From Pseudocercospora fijiensis CIRAD86 (taxonomy: Eukaryota > Ascomycota > Dothideomycetes > Mycosphaerellales > Mycosphaerellaceae): DNA of 64,000 bases. Positions 43,394-54,800 of this stretch are shown here, in pieces (position 1 is the first letter of the stretch; each line of letters opens with the position of its first letter). The translations under genes were made by a program, and so were the position numbers. The stretch is from the NCBI RefSeq assembly GCF_000340215.1, contig NW_006921532.1, positions 4,291,126 through 4,355,125 on the forward strand, written 5' to 3'. The notes beneath the pieces are model-generated. The model saw nothing but the letters and a program-made list of their open reading frames with translations. It had not been told where the DNA came from and did not search any database.

Positions 43394-45520
43394 ATGTCTC
43401 ACTCGATCGGCAACTCGGAACTGGACCACACGCCATCATCACCACTCGCCTGGCCCATGGCGCACATCGGACACGGCACTCACGGCACGGCACCACACTG
43501 CGGCGACCCCATCGCCACCAGCCTCAGCGCCAACAACGCCCGCGCGACCCCTCGCTGCGTACATCAGGAACTGGCAGGCATGCATCTGGCTCTGGCTCTT
43601 GACTCACGTCTCGCGCCTCTTGTAGGAGCTTTCTCACTTGGTGACTGGCACGCTGGCCCTTTTGACTGATCATTACAGGATTCGCGAAATCTGGACGGTG
43701 GCAACTCCCACGCACCGGTCATGACCCGAACATCCTCGGCCGCTGCCTCTCATGCCGCCCATCCATCTGTCCCAACCGCGAGCCAATCTCTCAACACATG
43801 CAACACGGGCAACGGCAAGCGAAATCACGAATCCGTCGACATGGACTACTCGCACACTTACACCTACCGCTCGATACCTTCATCTTGGCAAACGACGCAC
43901 ACGACGGCAACAGTGACTCAACAACCTCGTGTCGACGACGTTCAAGTCTATGAACCCGCCGACTATTGCTCAAAGCTTTGGAGCGAATCCGACCCTCCTG
44001 AAGCCACGCAGTTTGCTGCTAAGAAGCAGAAGGTTGAATGCATCGATGCGAGCTTTGCTTGCCATCTGCACTCCCTTCCGCAGTCTTATGCCTCAAATAT
44101 GTGCGTCCCTTCAGCGCACTACGTATCGCCAAGTACGAGTATCTCGACCCATCTGTCGCCGCCCTCATCGCTTGCTTCGAGCGACATGAGTCGACAGAGT
44201 AGTGTGAGCAGTGCTTCGGTCATTGATGCCTTCGACATGATGCGTGTCGAGTCTTCCTTCTCCACTGCCTCTGATCTCTTTCCCATTGATGATTTAGATG
44301 CTCCTTCCGTATCGTGTGCAACAGAGAAGCCAGCGGTTGGTAGTCAGCCTTCTATCGGCTTCGTCGATGATGGTAGTCCCCCATTGCTGAGCAATGTTGC
44401 CTATGGCTTAGTTGGTACGGATTTTTCTTTTACTGTTGATCAAAACTTTCCTGATGCTGCAGCTGCCACAGCCATTGGCGACCAACACTTCTCTCATGGA
44501 CAAGACATGGTACGCAGCACATCGCAGCAATGCATTTCAAGCACTTCATCGACTGGGCTGAAAGCGTCGGAACGGAGACGGAAGCACATCGAAAATGGCA
44601 GGCAATCCATCGCACCCAAGAGCCTACCAGACGGTCCGAAGGCAACCAAAGCGACAGAGTCAGACGAGAAGCATCGCGAGCCTATCAAGCGACAAGACAC
44701 AGCATCGAATCGTAAGGAAGCCATTGCGAAGGCACCCTATGTCCGACCACAACACCCCAAGTTGTATTGCAACATGTGCACGGAATTTCCCGGCGGATTT
44801 CGAGGCGAGCACGAACTACGCCGCCACTGGGATCGTGCTCACGCGGAATGTCGAAAGGTGTGGATCTGTAAAGAACCGTCGGTCAAGACAGAGTGGTGGC
44901 CTGCCAAGCCATTGAGCATTTGCAAGCAGTGTAAGCAAGCGAAGCAGTACAACGTGTATTACAATGCCGCTGCTCACTTGCGCCGCGCCCATTTCTGCCC
45001 AAGAAAGCGAGGACGCAAGGCCCGAGGAGAGGAGCGAGAAAGCAGAGCAGGCAAAGCTGGAGGTGATTGGCCTCCGATTGATTGGTTGAAGGCTAATGGA
45101 TGGTTGCAAGAAATCGAGGTCTCCTCCGAGCAAGCATTCGGCAGCGTGCTTGCCCGTTCGTATCCCCCCGAAGAGAGCCAAGACTTGAATGCTGGTTATG
45201 ACGCGGCTTTCCACCCGGATCTCGCATCGGTGGCAGCTGCGGCCCAACTGCCAGCGCATCACGAGCAGCATTCGGCCGAAGCGCTTGCACTTGACACATA
45301 TCCTGTGTGCCCACCCACGACGGAATACAACTTCGGGTATCCGACACCAATCGATTCGACTTCGACGACGACGACGATGCAATGGCCAGCGCCAGGTGAC
45401 CTCATCAGCGCCCCCATGATGGAGCACAGCATCTCAGCCCCACCCGCATTCACTACCATGACACCCCTATCGACGATGGACATGTATGCCACTCACGGGC
45501 ACGGGTTTGCCACATTCTGA
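43394..45520 (+). CDS. C2H2-type zinc-finger protein, probable transcription factor
   Basis: Two exons are inferred, 43394-43621 and 43679-45520. The 57-nt intron has donor GTAGGA, branch CTGAT and acceptor ACAG. The protein has 689 residues and starts MSHSIGNSELDHTP. If the intron is not used, ATG 43721 would give 599 residues. Residues 1-400 are Ser/Thr/His/Pro-rich and probably disordered. A finger-like block follows the RPQHPKLY segment: C-x2-C (NMCTE), FRGEHELRRH-WDRAH, giving a C2H2 unit, then WICKEP, then a second CKQC...AAAHLRRAHFCP unit. A basic KRGRKARGEERESR and a conserved-looking WPPIDWLKANGWL follow. The C-terminus is Thr/Pro/Met-rich. The domain layout (two irregular fingers plus a PPIDWL motif) fits fungal C2H2 regulators. 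The target is unknown. Confidence 0.8.
43622..43678 (+). other. intron 1 of the C2H2 gene
   Basis: 57 nt with donor GTAGGA, CTGAT branch and TTACAG acceptor. It is phase 0 on both sides. Confidence 0.65.
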
Positions 45521-46119
45521 TCTGGCACATGATGTTTCTCTCATCCGTGACGGTTGTACTCGGTGGCGGTGTGGACCGGTTTTGGCAGAGAGAGACAGCT
45601 ACCGGCGAGCGAGCCCTTGTCAAGCAAGACCCATGCAGATTTGTACATTTGTGCTAAGAGGCTAGAGAGGGCCTAACCATGTGGATTGATTGGACTTTTT
45701 TTTGGTTCTTGATGAAAGCTGAGATACCCGAAGGACACTACGGCTGTATGGATGTATTTATGAGCACGAATACCCTCGTGGGATTTTTCATGAGAAAGCG
45801 AGTCTTCTCATTTGCAAAGCATTGTCGGCTTCAATCTCGTCTTCAGCAAAAGGTTATTGACACTAACAGTAGCAGTGGTCTGTGTACTGTGTCGGCTGTG
45901 GCTGGCTGCCACACAACGTACACACTACATATTGCACGGTCGAATCATCTTCGATTAGCATTGCCTGCAGCATCACATTCTCAATCGGGACTGAGAGGCA
46001 AGCAGGACATTTTTTTCAGCCATGAGTGTTTCACACTTTCTATCGGACGCTTACATCACACTGGTCGACGATATTCTACCCTGCAGAGGCCTTCGCGGCC
46101 GATCGACATCGTGGTCCCG
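45521..46119. other. convergent 3' region, no gene seen
   Basis: Lies between the stop of the C2H2 gene and the stop of the minus-strand membrane-anchored protein. A 228-codon plus-strand frame at 45679-46365 overlaps the other gene's 3' end and has no motif. I treat it as chance. Confidence 0.45.
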
Positions 46120-49100
46120 TCAAGGAATCTCTGGAAATTGTGCCTCCAGCTCTGCCGGCAGGGCACCATTCGGGAAAGCAGCCGCCAAAGCCTGTCTCTT
46201 GGAATTATAGTACAGGTTCGCGCGCTTGAGCTTTCCACCAGCGGTATCCTTCCAGGTATGGAAAGCGATGTTGGTGTTTGGTCGACGCGAGCGCTGGAAA
46301 GCAATGGCGTCCTCGCGCAGCTTGCGTGCAGCCATCATATTATCCTTCAAGCCATCAAGCTCTGAAGATGACTCGCTGTCCTTTTCATGAGAGCTTGATG
46401 TGTTGCTCTCGTTCGCCTTCCTGCGGGACTTGATCTCCTGCATGCCTGAGGGACGGACCTTTGGTGCAGCTAATGCCGAAGTCGTGAATGCTGGAAAGCT
46501 CTGGAAATCCTCCTCATTTAAGTGACCGCTAGGCATGAGCGTCGCCAGTGCAGATCGTGCCTCGTGGTAAAGGCGAGTTGCATCTTCGAGCTGCTGCATT
46601 CCACCAAGAGACCAGGTGCCAACAACTCTTGTGCGCGCTTCCTCTCTCTCGAGCCAAGCCTCTTTGAGCTTGTCTCGTGCAAGCCTCCTCCTCTCCCTAG
46701 CTCGTCGCTTGCTACCATCGAGAACGCCGATTGATCCATTCGTCGCGATATTTGCAGGCACATGATCTTCGATGTCTTGCACTGGACCGCCAGCCGACAG
46801 AGATGCCTGGTCGCCGTCATCCTCGATGACTTCGAGCTGAGATGCAAATCCTTTGGAGAGCAAATCATCGAACGCATCGAGGTTTACAAGTCGAGCGTTC
46901 TGAAGGCCTGGAGGTTTGGTTGGTGCTGTGAAACCGATGGCACTGCTCGTTGACGGCAACAGGGGAGGATCTTTCTGGGCATGAGGCTCAGGGGGCTCGA
47001 GAATATCGGAAGCGTCGACTGAACGCTCGTGACCGATGGACTCCTGTTCCGTCGATTCCAGGGCAGAGGGAAACGAGGGCGTAGAGGAATTCGGAGCATC
47101 GATGCTAGGTCTCAATGGCGTAGCACTGAAAGATTCACCGGGCACAGAATCCGTCAAAGCGCCTCCGCCAAGATCAAGATCGATCAAGTCTCTGGTGACG
47201 TCTGACGTTGAAATTTCATCCGGGCGAAGCTCGACCGGAGGATACTGGGGCGAGAGCGTGATGCCAGGAGGTTCTTTCTCAGCAATCATGTTGACATCAG
47301 CCTGTTCCTGAATTACCTTGACAGCGCGTCTCACCGCGTCATCCCTTGACTGCATGCTAGTCTGCTCTTGCATGGCATTTTCGTCTCGTATTGACGACAA
47401 CGGTTGTGGACGGCTGTTGTCGGAGCACGATGCCAAAAGGGCAGCCTCGAGATCTGATGCCCATAGCACGTCCATGTCTGCATGATGCTCTTTACCACTC
47501 TGGTCTGAGCCGGTCCAACCCTCGGCTTCAACGACATCACTTCCAAGATCTTGTGCAAGGAAATCTTCCTCGGATGGCCTACTGATTGAAATTGTTGGCC
47601 GTGGTAGTTCTTGCCCATTTTCGCGGGTTGGACACTCGTAGGACGTCGTTGATAGCATAGGAGATGTCTTCTCGGGCCCAAGACCTTCGATGATGCTTCT
47701 AGCATTGTCGATCCGATCGTCAACAGCTCTGGATGAGGTTGTTTGGAAGGCTTTCAGAGCAGTTGCGGTCATGGCGCGACTAGCAGGTTGTATCAGCTCC
47801 GGAGTGCTGTCGTAGAAGCTTAGGCGCTCGGGGTGTGAAGGCTGCTTTCGAGAGAAAACAGCCTCGTGCTCCGGCTCAATAAAAGGCTGATGGAATACAG
47901 TTGCAGTCTCCTGGTTTGGGTTGAATGTATCGGCGGGCTCGTTTACAGTAGACTCGTTGATCTCAGAGATCAACCCAGCTTTGCGCTCCTCATCAACTTC
48001 GTAATGAATCTCATTATGCTCATCAGTGACCATGTTGTCAGCCTCTTCGGGTATCGAGCTCGCTCCGCATCCAGAAGCATCATCTCCGTCGGAATTTTCA
48101 GGTTTCTGTGTCATATCCACTGGCTTGCCATCATTAGTCACTTGCAGCAGGTCTTGCGGTGCTGCTCGACAAGCCTTCGCCTGCAAGGACTTTCTGACAT
48201 GCGGAGGGACATAGTCTGGAGGATTTGACACCGATGCCATACCAGCTGGGACAGGCTTTGGGGGCTGGGCAACATGCCTGTTAGGTTGGAAGCGTCGAAT
48301 GTCGCTTACGTGTGGTTTGGCACTCCTCGGGCCACCACGACCAGTCGAGGCTTTCGACTTGTAGTCCCGAGATGCCGTTGACATGAAGCTTGAGGCTTCA
48401 GCCAGCTGCTCGGCGGTGAAATTGAATGCATTGTTCCGTGCAGCTGTTGCCTCGTTCGTCGCGAGTGACCGACTTACTTCAACAGATGGCTGGAACGCTC
48501 TATTCAGCATGCCAGCCTTCATGTTCTCAATGAAGGATGTCTGGGCGGCAGCTTTTTTCTCTTGATCAGTGAGCACTGGTCTGGGGCCCGGAAGTATTTT
48601 CTGGGGTACTGCATTTTCTTTTGCCACGAATTTCTTCTTGTCGCTCACAAGGGCTTTCTGAACTGCTCCGCCACACAACGCTGCGGTGTTGGAGGTATGC
48701 AAGGTGGAAACGCGAAGCTTTTGAGCTTCAGCTATGCTGCTCGAAGGCTCTTGTCGGTGGATCGGCTCGGGCTCGCGACTGTTGGCGGGCGGTCCAGATG
48801 CATCGGGAACATGCTCGACAGACTTGTCGTGAGTTCCACCATGGCGCTCGAGCGTAGCGGCTGCTTTCCCGACCATTCCAACCTTCGCTGACTCCTCAAT
48901 ACTGCTGCCGCCTGCCTCTGCAGAGTCCAGCAGAGGCTCGGGTTCTGGTTCCTCCAGCCATTGTTCGCTGGGCAGTGGGACTCTGCGCTGTGCATGCAGG
49001 GAAGCTCCTGTGATAGCAGCCTCATCGCCAATGCACGAGCGAAGGAGCTCAGCGGTAAAGGCCAGGAGTGAGGTTTGCAGCCAGAGATGTACAAGCCATG

Positions 49101-49340
49101 AGACGGTGAAGCAGTACAGAACGACGCAGGCGAACAAAGCAAGGACCAGGATGGCCAGTCGAACGATATGCGCCACGATCGCGACTGCGGCGGCGAGCTG
49201 AGAATCGTTAGCTTAGGCTCGAGACAGACTGAGGAATCATTGTCTCCTACTGTCGGGCTGAGATGCTCAGTCATACGCTGCGGCACAGCAGATGCATCCA
49301 CATCTCCCGTGTCCTCTTCGAAAGCTGAGACGTCCATCAT
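46120..49340 (-). CDS. unrecognised membrane-anchored protein, 1055 aa
   Basis: I do not recognise this protein. Two exons on the minus strand are inferred, 49340-49251 and 49197-46120. The 53-nt intron has donor GTAGGA, branch GCTAAC and acceptor TCAG. The main frame has no ATG before its first hydrophobic region (it would need GTG at 49176), so an upstream exon is required. Exon 1 begins MMDVSAFEEDTGDV. A single hydrophobic segment at residues ~31-62 (AAAVAIVAHIVRLAILVLAL and on) suggests a membrane anchor with a short acidic N-terminal tail. The next ~800 residues are Ser/Glu/Pro/Ala-rich and mostly disordered. The last ~200 contain charged helices (KLKEAWLEREEARTRVVGTW) and two related motifs, ATRLYHEARSALATLMPSGH and ANLYYNSKRQALAAAFPNGA. 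That is a possible small C-terminal repeat of unknown function. Confidence 0.7.
46135..46655 (-). repeat. two-copy C-terminal motif in the membrane-anchored protein
   Basis: The protein motifs LYHEARSALATLMPSGHLN and LYYNSKRQALAAAFPNGALP, each preceded by a Trp/Thr/Gly segment (VVGTWSLGG and HTWKDTAGG), occur about 110 residues apart. This indicates a duplicated short helical unit. Confidence 0.55.
49198..49250 (-). other. intron of the membrane-anchored protein gene
   Basis: Donor GTAGGA, perfect CTAAC branch 10 bases before the TCAG acceptor. It is phase 0. Confidence 0.7.
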
Positions 49341-49655
49341 GGACGGAGCCGTCGAGGTGCAGCGTCGCCGTCGCAGATATGAGGGGGGGATCGAGTGATG
49401 GTGCTGAAGTGACGGTGCAGAGGTCGCGGTGGACGTTGGCGGTGGACGTTGGCGTTGGCGTTGGCGTTGGCGTTGGCAACTGCAGCTTCTCAACTTCGGA
49501 AATCTCGGGAAAGTGCGAGTCGACGGTGGATTTCACATTTCGATTGCTTGCTGTCGCGCCAAGGAATATCTACAATCAGTCGCCCTTGTCATCTTCCACA
49601 TGTAGCAACGTTAGCATCGTCAAGCCGCTCCATCAAACCTCACCCAACGTCAATG
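49341..49655. promoter_or_regulatory. upstream region with a GTTGGC hexamer run
   Basis: Between the start of the membrane-anchored gene and the CYP53 stop. A (GTTGGC)5 run lies at 49448-49477 with degenerate copies to the left. This is the likely promoter or 5' UTR of the minus-strand gene. Confidence 0.5.
49448..49477 (+). repeat. (GTTGGC)5 microsatellite
   Basis: Five perfect contiguous GTTGGC units, with one imperfect copy at 49435-49447. Confidence 0.85.
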
Positions 49656-51278
49656 CTATGACCTCTTCCTCATGCCGACTTGCAGGCCCAGCGGCTTTCG
49701 TAGAAATCCTTCTCGTGTCTCAAGTTCATCCTGGTATAGCTCGAACTCATATCTTCGGAACACAGTCGCCACGATCAATGCGAGCTCCATCTCCGCCTGA
49801 ACACGCCATCAGCTTTGACAGGAGCTAGTTCTGGGGAACCTGAGACTTACCACATTCCTTCCCACGCAAGCACGAGGACCATATGAAAAGGGGATGAACG
49901 CCAGCTTTTGCCTAGGAGAATGTTAGCTCAAAAACAGAATCACGAAGTCTTCCCACATTGTTCACCTTTCCGTCACTTTCTCCCACCGCTCAGGGCGGAA
50001 CTCATCGGCGTCCGGACCCCATATCTCCTTGGAGTGGTGCATCACATATGCTGGTACACTCAGCACAACACCTGGCGGGAAGTGACGACCAGCAACTTCG
50101 ACACCATCCCCAGGAGGCACCACACGAGGAAGTCCTTGAGAAGATGTGCTGTGGATGCGCAAAGTCTCCGAGATGACTTGGTCCAGATATTGCAAATTCT
50201 TCACCTGCTCATAAGTCGGCACATCGTCAGACGGCAGAGCCTCATCGAGTTCCGCCTGGAGCTTCTTGACAACGTGTGGATTCTTCAAGCAATGGAAAAG
50301 CAGCGCACAGGATGTGTTCGAGGTCGTATCCGACCCGGCAATCAGCTGCGTGAGTGCCTCTGCGGTCAACTCTGCCTTTGCAAGCTTGTTGCCGTTCTCG
50401 TCCTTGCCTTCCATAAGACGAGCGAGCAAATCAACACGATCGATCTCGCCTCGCTCTGCTGCTGCTAGTCGCTGGTTGACGCGAGCGGTGGCGATGCCTG
50501 CAAGGTTGGCAATGGCCTCCATGCCCTTGCTGAAAAATGGGTCTGGTAGGTATTTGGCATACGGCTTGATCGCTGGCCAACAGCCAACAGCATTTGACAC
50601 TTCTCCTCGGCGGTTGAGAACTTCGATAGCTGGTGCATATGTCACTGGCCCATCTGGGTTCAACTGTACTTCCGCAATGTCTGCGCCCTTCTCCAGCATC
50701 CCGAATGGGGCACCAAATGCCAGGTCACCGATGATGTCAAACGCCACATAATTGAACCAGTGCAATGCGTCGAAGCGAGTGTACTTTCCGGCTCCTGTAT
50801 TCTTAGCGATCTCATCCCAGCGTTTTGCAAGCAGCTCCAGGTTGTGGTGGATGTACTGCTCGAACTGACCAACAGACTTTGCGCTGAAGGTGTGCGAGAC
50901 GGTCTTTCGCTTCCGGGTGTGTTCTGCGCGATCTCTGGTGTTGAAGAGGCCTCGCTGAATTGACACGAAAGCATCGTAGTACTCGGACTTTAGGAAACCC
51001 GTTCCATGGCCATATATGATGGGAATAGCCTCGGGCTCTGCTATTGACACGTGATTTGGCTGGACTCGAACAAATTTTCCGTATTTCTCGTGCAGTTTGT
51101 AGACTGTATAGTATCTCCTACACCGCCGACACTCGTACATATACCACAGTGTTGTAAATTTTGCGAGGAATGGCCCCGGCACATCCCTGATCGACCAATT
51201 TCTGAGGAATGGGAGGAGGTAGAAGAGGAACGGGGAGGCCAGCAAAGCCCAGGGCGTGAAAAGAAACGATAAGAACAT
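49656..51278 (-). CDS. bphA: cytochrome P450, CYP53-type benzoate 4-monooxygenase
   Basis: ER-bound haem monooxygenase expected to hydroxylate benzoate to 4-hydroxybenzoate, feeding the beta-ketoadipate route and detoxifying plant-derived aromatics. Three exons on the minus strand are 51278-49966, 49911-49851 and 49796-49656, giving 504 residues. The start is ATG 51278 (MFLSFLFTPWALL); the upstream TTG at 51356 is not a start. A single N-terminal membrane anchor (residues 1-25) is followed by a WSIRDVPGPF hinge. The I-helix has AGSDTTSN, the K-helix ETLR, and the haem loop FSYGPRACVGRN with Cys453 as the axial ligand. The haem loop is encoded by the short middle exon. Both introns are 54 nt with GTGAAC and GTAAGT donors. 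The CYP53 assignment rests on overall sequence resemblance and length. Partner: NADPH-P450 reductase (not in this window). Confidence 0.8.
49797..49850 (-). other. intron 2 of the P450 gene
   Basis: 54 nt with donor GTAAGT and acceptor TTCAG. Splicing joins CVGRNV to AEMELALIVA. Confidence 0.9.
49912..49965 (-). other. intron 1 of the P450 gene
   Basis: 54 nt with donor GTGAAC, branch GCTAAC and acceptor CCTAG. Splicing restores the haem-binding exon. Confidence 0.9.
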
Positions 51279-51869
51279 TGTGAGCTTGCGGATACTCTCC
51301 AAGTGCCAGCAGGGCAGATGATGGCTTGGCAAGCAGCAGCGACAACGAAGACGCAATCTTTATACCAACTCTCGACGTAGCAAAGCTCCAGCTACACCGT
51401 CCCTGTCCACGTTCCGGCCAGTGACGCCGAAGAAATAAAGTTCGGGCGTCCCACTTCGCCGACTGGAGTGAACGTGATTGTGATGATCGAAAGGGGATGT
51501 ACCAGGCGCCTCCATGCGGGGCAGCGGACTCATCATTTTGCGTACTCCGCGTGAAGGGTGGTAAGCTCGGAGAAGTTTCGCTGGTTGGGTCGCGGATGTC
51601 GCTGACGGTATATAAGGCCCTGGCCCGATGCCCTACTGCTGCAGCAAAGCACCCTCATCATTTATTCGTATCCCAAGCTTGTGCACGGCTGGCTGCGGAT
51701 CGTCGAGGGTTGACGGCGCTATTATTATTCTGCCGTCGCTGGAGCACGAACGAAGCAGCGAAAGCGCGAGGCTACAATTGTGCAATGCACGTATACTGTC
51801 GCACGAATAATGTATGATATATGTGAGAGCAATTCTTTTATTGAGGCTGTATGCTTGTTTTACGGTATC
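51279..51869. other. region between P450 start and PEX6 stop, no gene seen
   Basis: Presumably the P450 promoter plus the PEX6 3' UTR. Small open frames lack support. Confidence 0.45.
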
Positions 51870-54800
51870 TCAGTCGTACAAATCTTCGCCAGTCTGACCG
51901 TTGACAGGCCCAGGCCCAGACGGAAGCTGATTACTTGCGTTGATATCATGAGACTTTCCCTTGCCTTTCCCCTTGCCAGATGGCGGCCGCCCTGAATTAT
52001 TATTGATCAGTGACAGCTGATCTGTTCTGATAACAAAATCGTCTTCGTCGGCTTCGGAATGTCCTACAGTCGAAGTCGACATACCATAAGAACGGGCGTT
52101 GCCGTTCATGCTTGTTGCTTTGCCCATGCTCGCATGTTTTACGGTTTGCATGGCTCCTGTACGAGCGAACCCTTGTCCATTCCGGTCGGAGCCATTTGAT
52201 GAAGACATGGGTTGTGCGTCTTCAGTCTCTGGCTTCTTCTTCGTGGCGCCTTCAAAGCTCGCACGTACACGTTCATAGTGACGTAGTTCGTCCACACTGA
52301 CACTAGGCACCAAATCTTCCTTGGCTCGAACGAAGTCCTCCTCGGTGACCATGACTTGGGTGTCATTTTCAGAGTCATAGTGATCAAAGTAGTAGGCCAC
52401 AGAGATCTGGGCCTGTTCGCGGGAAGCGCGCTCTTCGTTGATATGGTGCACGCGTGCATCGACCTGTCGTGCAGATCGAGTGACAGCCTTCAGCATGGCA
52501 TCCGAGCAGAGTGCATACAAGTCAGCACCAGTGAAGGTGAATGGCAGCGTCTCTGCTACGCGAGCAAGAGATACAGAAGGGTCAAGCGTGAATCTAAGGA
52601 GTCGGTCAGCGGAATCCCAACAAGACTTTCGCACTAGAGCGTTCAACGACTTACTTTCTGGTCAATGCTTCCAAAATGGCCGCTTGCTTCGCATGAGTGT
52701 CACTAATGCTGAGGTAGAGCATTTTGTCAAAACGGCCAGGACGTAATAAAGCTTGATCGAGCAAATCTGGTCGATTTGTCGCTCCAATCACGAAGACTCC
52801 ACCGCCATTCTCATCCCCATCACTCATTCCGTCAAGCTCAGCCAGGAGTTGGGAGACGATTCTGTCCATCACACCGCCACTGTCACCCTGGTTGCCACGT
52901 TTGGGCGCAACGGAGTCTAGCTCATCGAAGAAGACTACGCACGGACGAGCGTCTCTTGCTCTTTGGAAGACACGCCTGACGTTGGCCTCTGATTCTCCAA
53001 TGTACATGTTAAGCAATTCGGGCCCTTTTACTGAGAAGAAGTTCAAACTGAATTCGGTAGCTATGGCCTTCGCAAGCAGGGTCTTTCCAGTTCCTGGAGG
53101 TCCATAGAACAGGATTCCGGACCGCTTCTTCAAGCCCTTAGCAAAGAGCTCAGGCCTGGACAATGGAAGCTGGATGGTCTCGATCACGGCGTCTTTGACA
53201 TTTGTTAGACCTCCAACATCGGACCATTGCACATTTGGGATCTTCGGGGCTCCGATGGAATCTGCAAAGTTCTTGCGAGCGAGGTCCACTGCTGCATCAA
53301 AGTCGGCTGGCGTGACGGAGGTGGCACCGGCACCTCCTGAAATTTGAATGTCCTTAATTGTGACAGTTTCGTGTGCAGCTTCAGATTTAGACCGTGCAAG
53401 CGATTCCAGGCGCTCGGCCTTTGCTACGAATGCACGATCAACCACATCGACCAAGTCTCCGGCGACAAGTGCTGCGGTTTTGATTGCGATTGAGCCAAGA
53501 TCGACCTCTGTAGCCAGAGGGACACCAGATTCTGCAATAGCGTCTCTCAGTATGCCTTCTCGCTCGCCCTCATCTGGTGCAGACATTTCCAACTCGTGTG
53601 TGAACAATCCGCGAACAGAATCGGGCACTTTATCGATATCGGTGGTAGTTGCAATCAGCACTCGGCAAGTCTCCAATACCGCTTTAAGTGAAGCTGCTGC
53701 CCTATCTGCACCGATGACCTCCAGATGAGTGATGCAGATCGCTGTATACTCTGGACCACATTCGAGCGCTCGCTCGCATCGTGCTTCGAGTAACCCCTGG
53801 GCATGAGTATCAATCCCAGCGCCGCCTTCCGAAGCGATGTCGTGAGCATCGATATGGAAATAGTGTATACCGATGTCTGCACACGCTCGTTGCACAGTGC
53901 GTGCCTTTCCAATGTTGCGCTGAGTGGAAGTTATCAGGACAGTCAGAGGAGGCATTCCTAGGTGCACTGCCCTCGGGCTAATCGACACAGAAATCAGCTC
54001 GCGTAGTCTTCGCTGCAGAGGTGAAACATAGGGCTGACTTGGTTCAGGTAGCCTGGAGCCTGAAGTGGTTTTCGCTTGCACTTTTCGCATTCCCAGGTAA
54101 TACTGCCACGCATTGCTTGTAGCAGATGGTAACTTGCGCCTTTCGTCTCCCGATTGACGCATCGTCATTTTGGATGGGTCAATTGAAGCGACATTGCCCC
54201 ATATGTCCCCGTCCAATTCGTTGCTATCTTCTGAAGGTGGCACACTGACATCTTCGATAGTAAACCAAGCAACATTCCTGGCGCTACGCACTGTCTGCTC
54301 TTCACGATGAGGCCCAATCTGAGACAGAATGGCACCGGCAGAGGTGCCATCTTGCTCTAAATCACCTTCGTAAATGGACCTGCCTAGCGACTCATCAACA
54401 GGGATGGCGATAACATCGCCGGGCTTGACGATCCGCTGCCTGTCTTCAAAGTACTGTTTCAGGTTGGCGTACAAGGTGTTGATCAGAATCCTCTCTGTAG
54501 ATATTGGCGTGACAATCTTGCGGAGCGTAACTTCAGAAGCTGTAGGAGGTGCTCTTGCAGACACCGAGGTCGGTCTAGGGGTGATCGGTCGTTTCAGGTT
54601 AGTCTTCTTGACCGATGGTATAGACATCATGTTAATATTGGTTGGCTCCCCCAGATTGACAAGCAGTATTGGAGAGAGATAGATGGTCGCAGCAGCCGAA
54701 GAATTCGTGACAAGGGACGATATGCTGTCTCGTCGCCCATATCGGCCATTGTTTACCTGATATCGTTGGGGCCGCTTTGACATGCTCTCAGGCAGAGTGT

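Noticed and set aside
49174..49176. GTG at 49176 as the start of the 46.1-49.3 kb gene
   Set aside because: No ATG lies upstream in that exon, but a 53-nt intron with CTAAC branch and TCAG acceptor joins an ATG-containing exon in phase.
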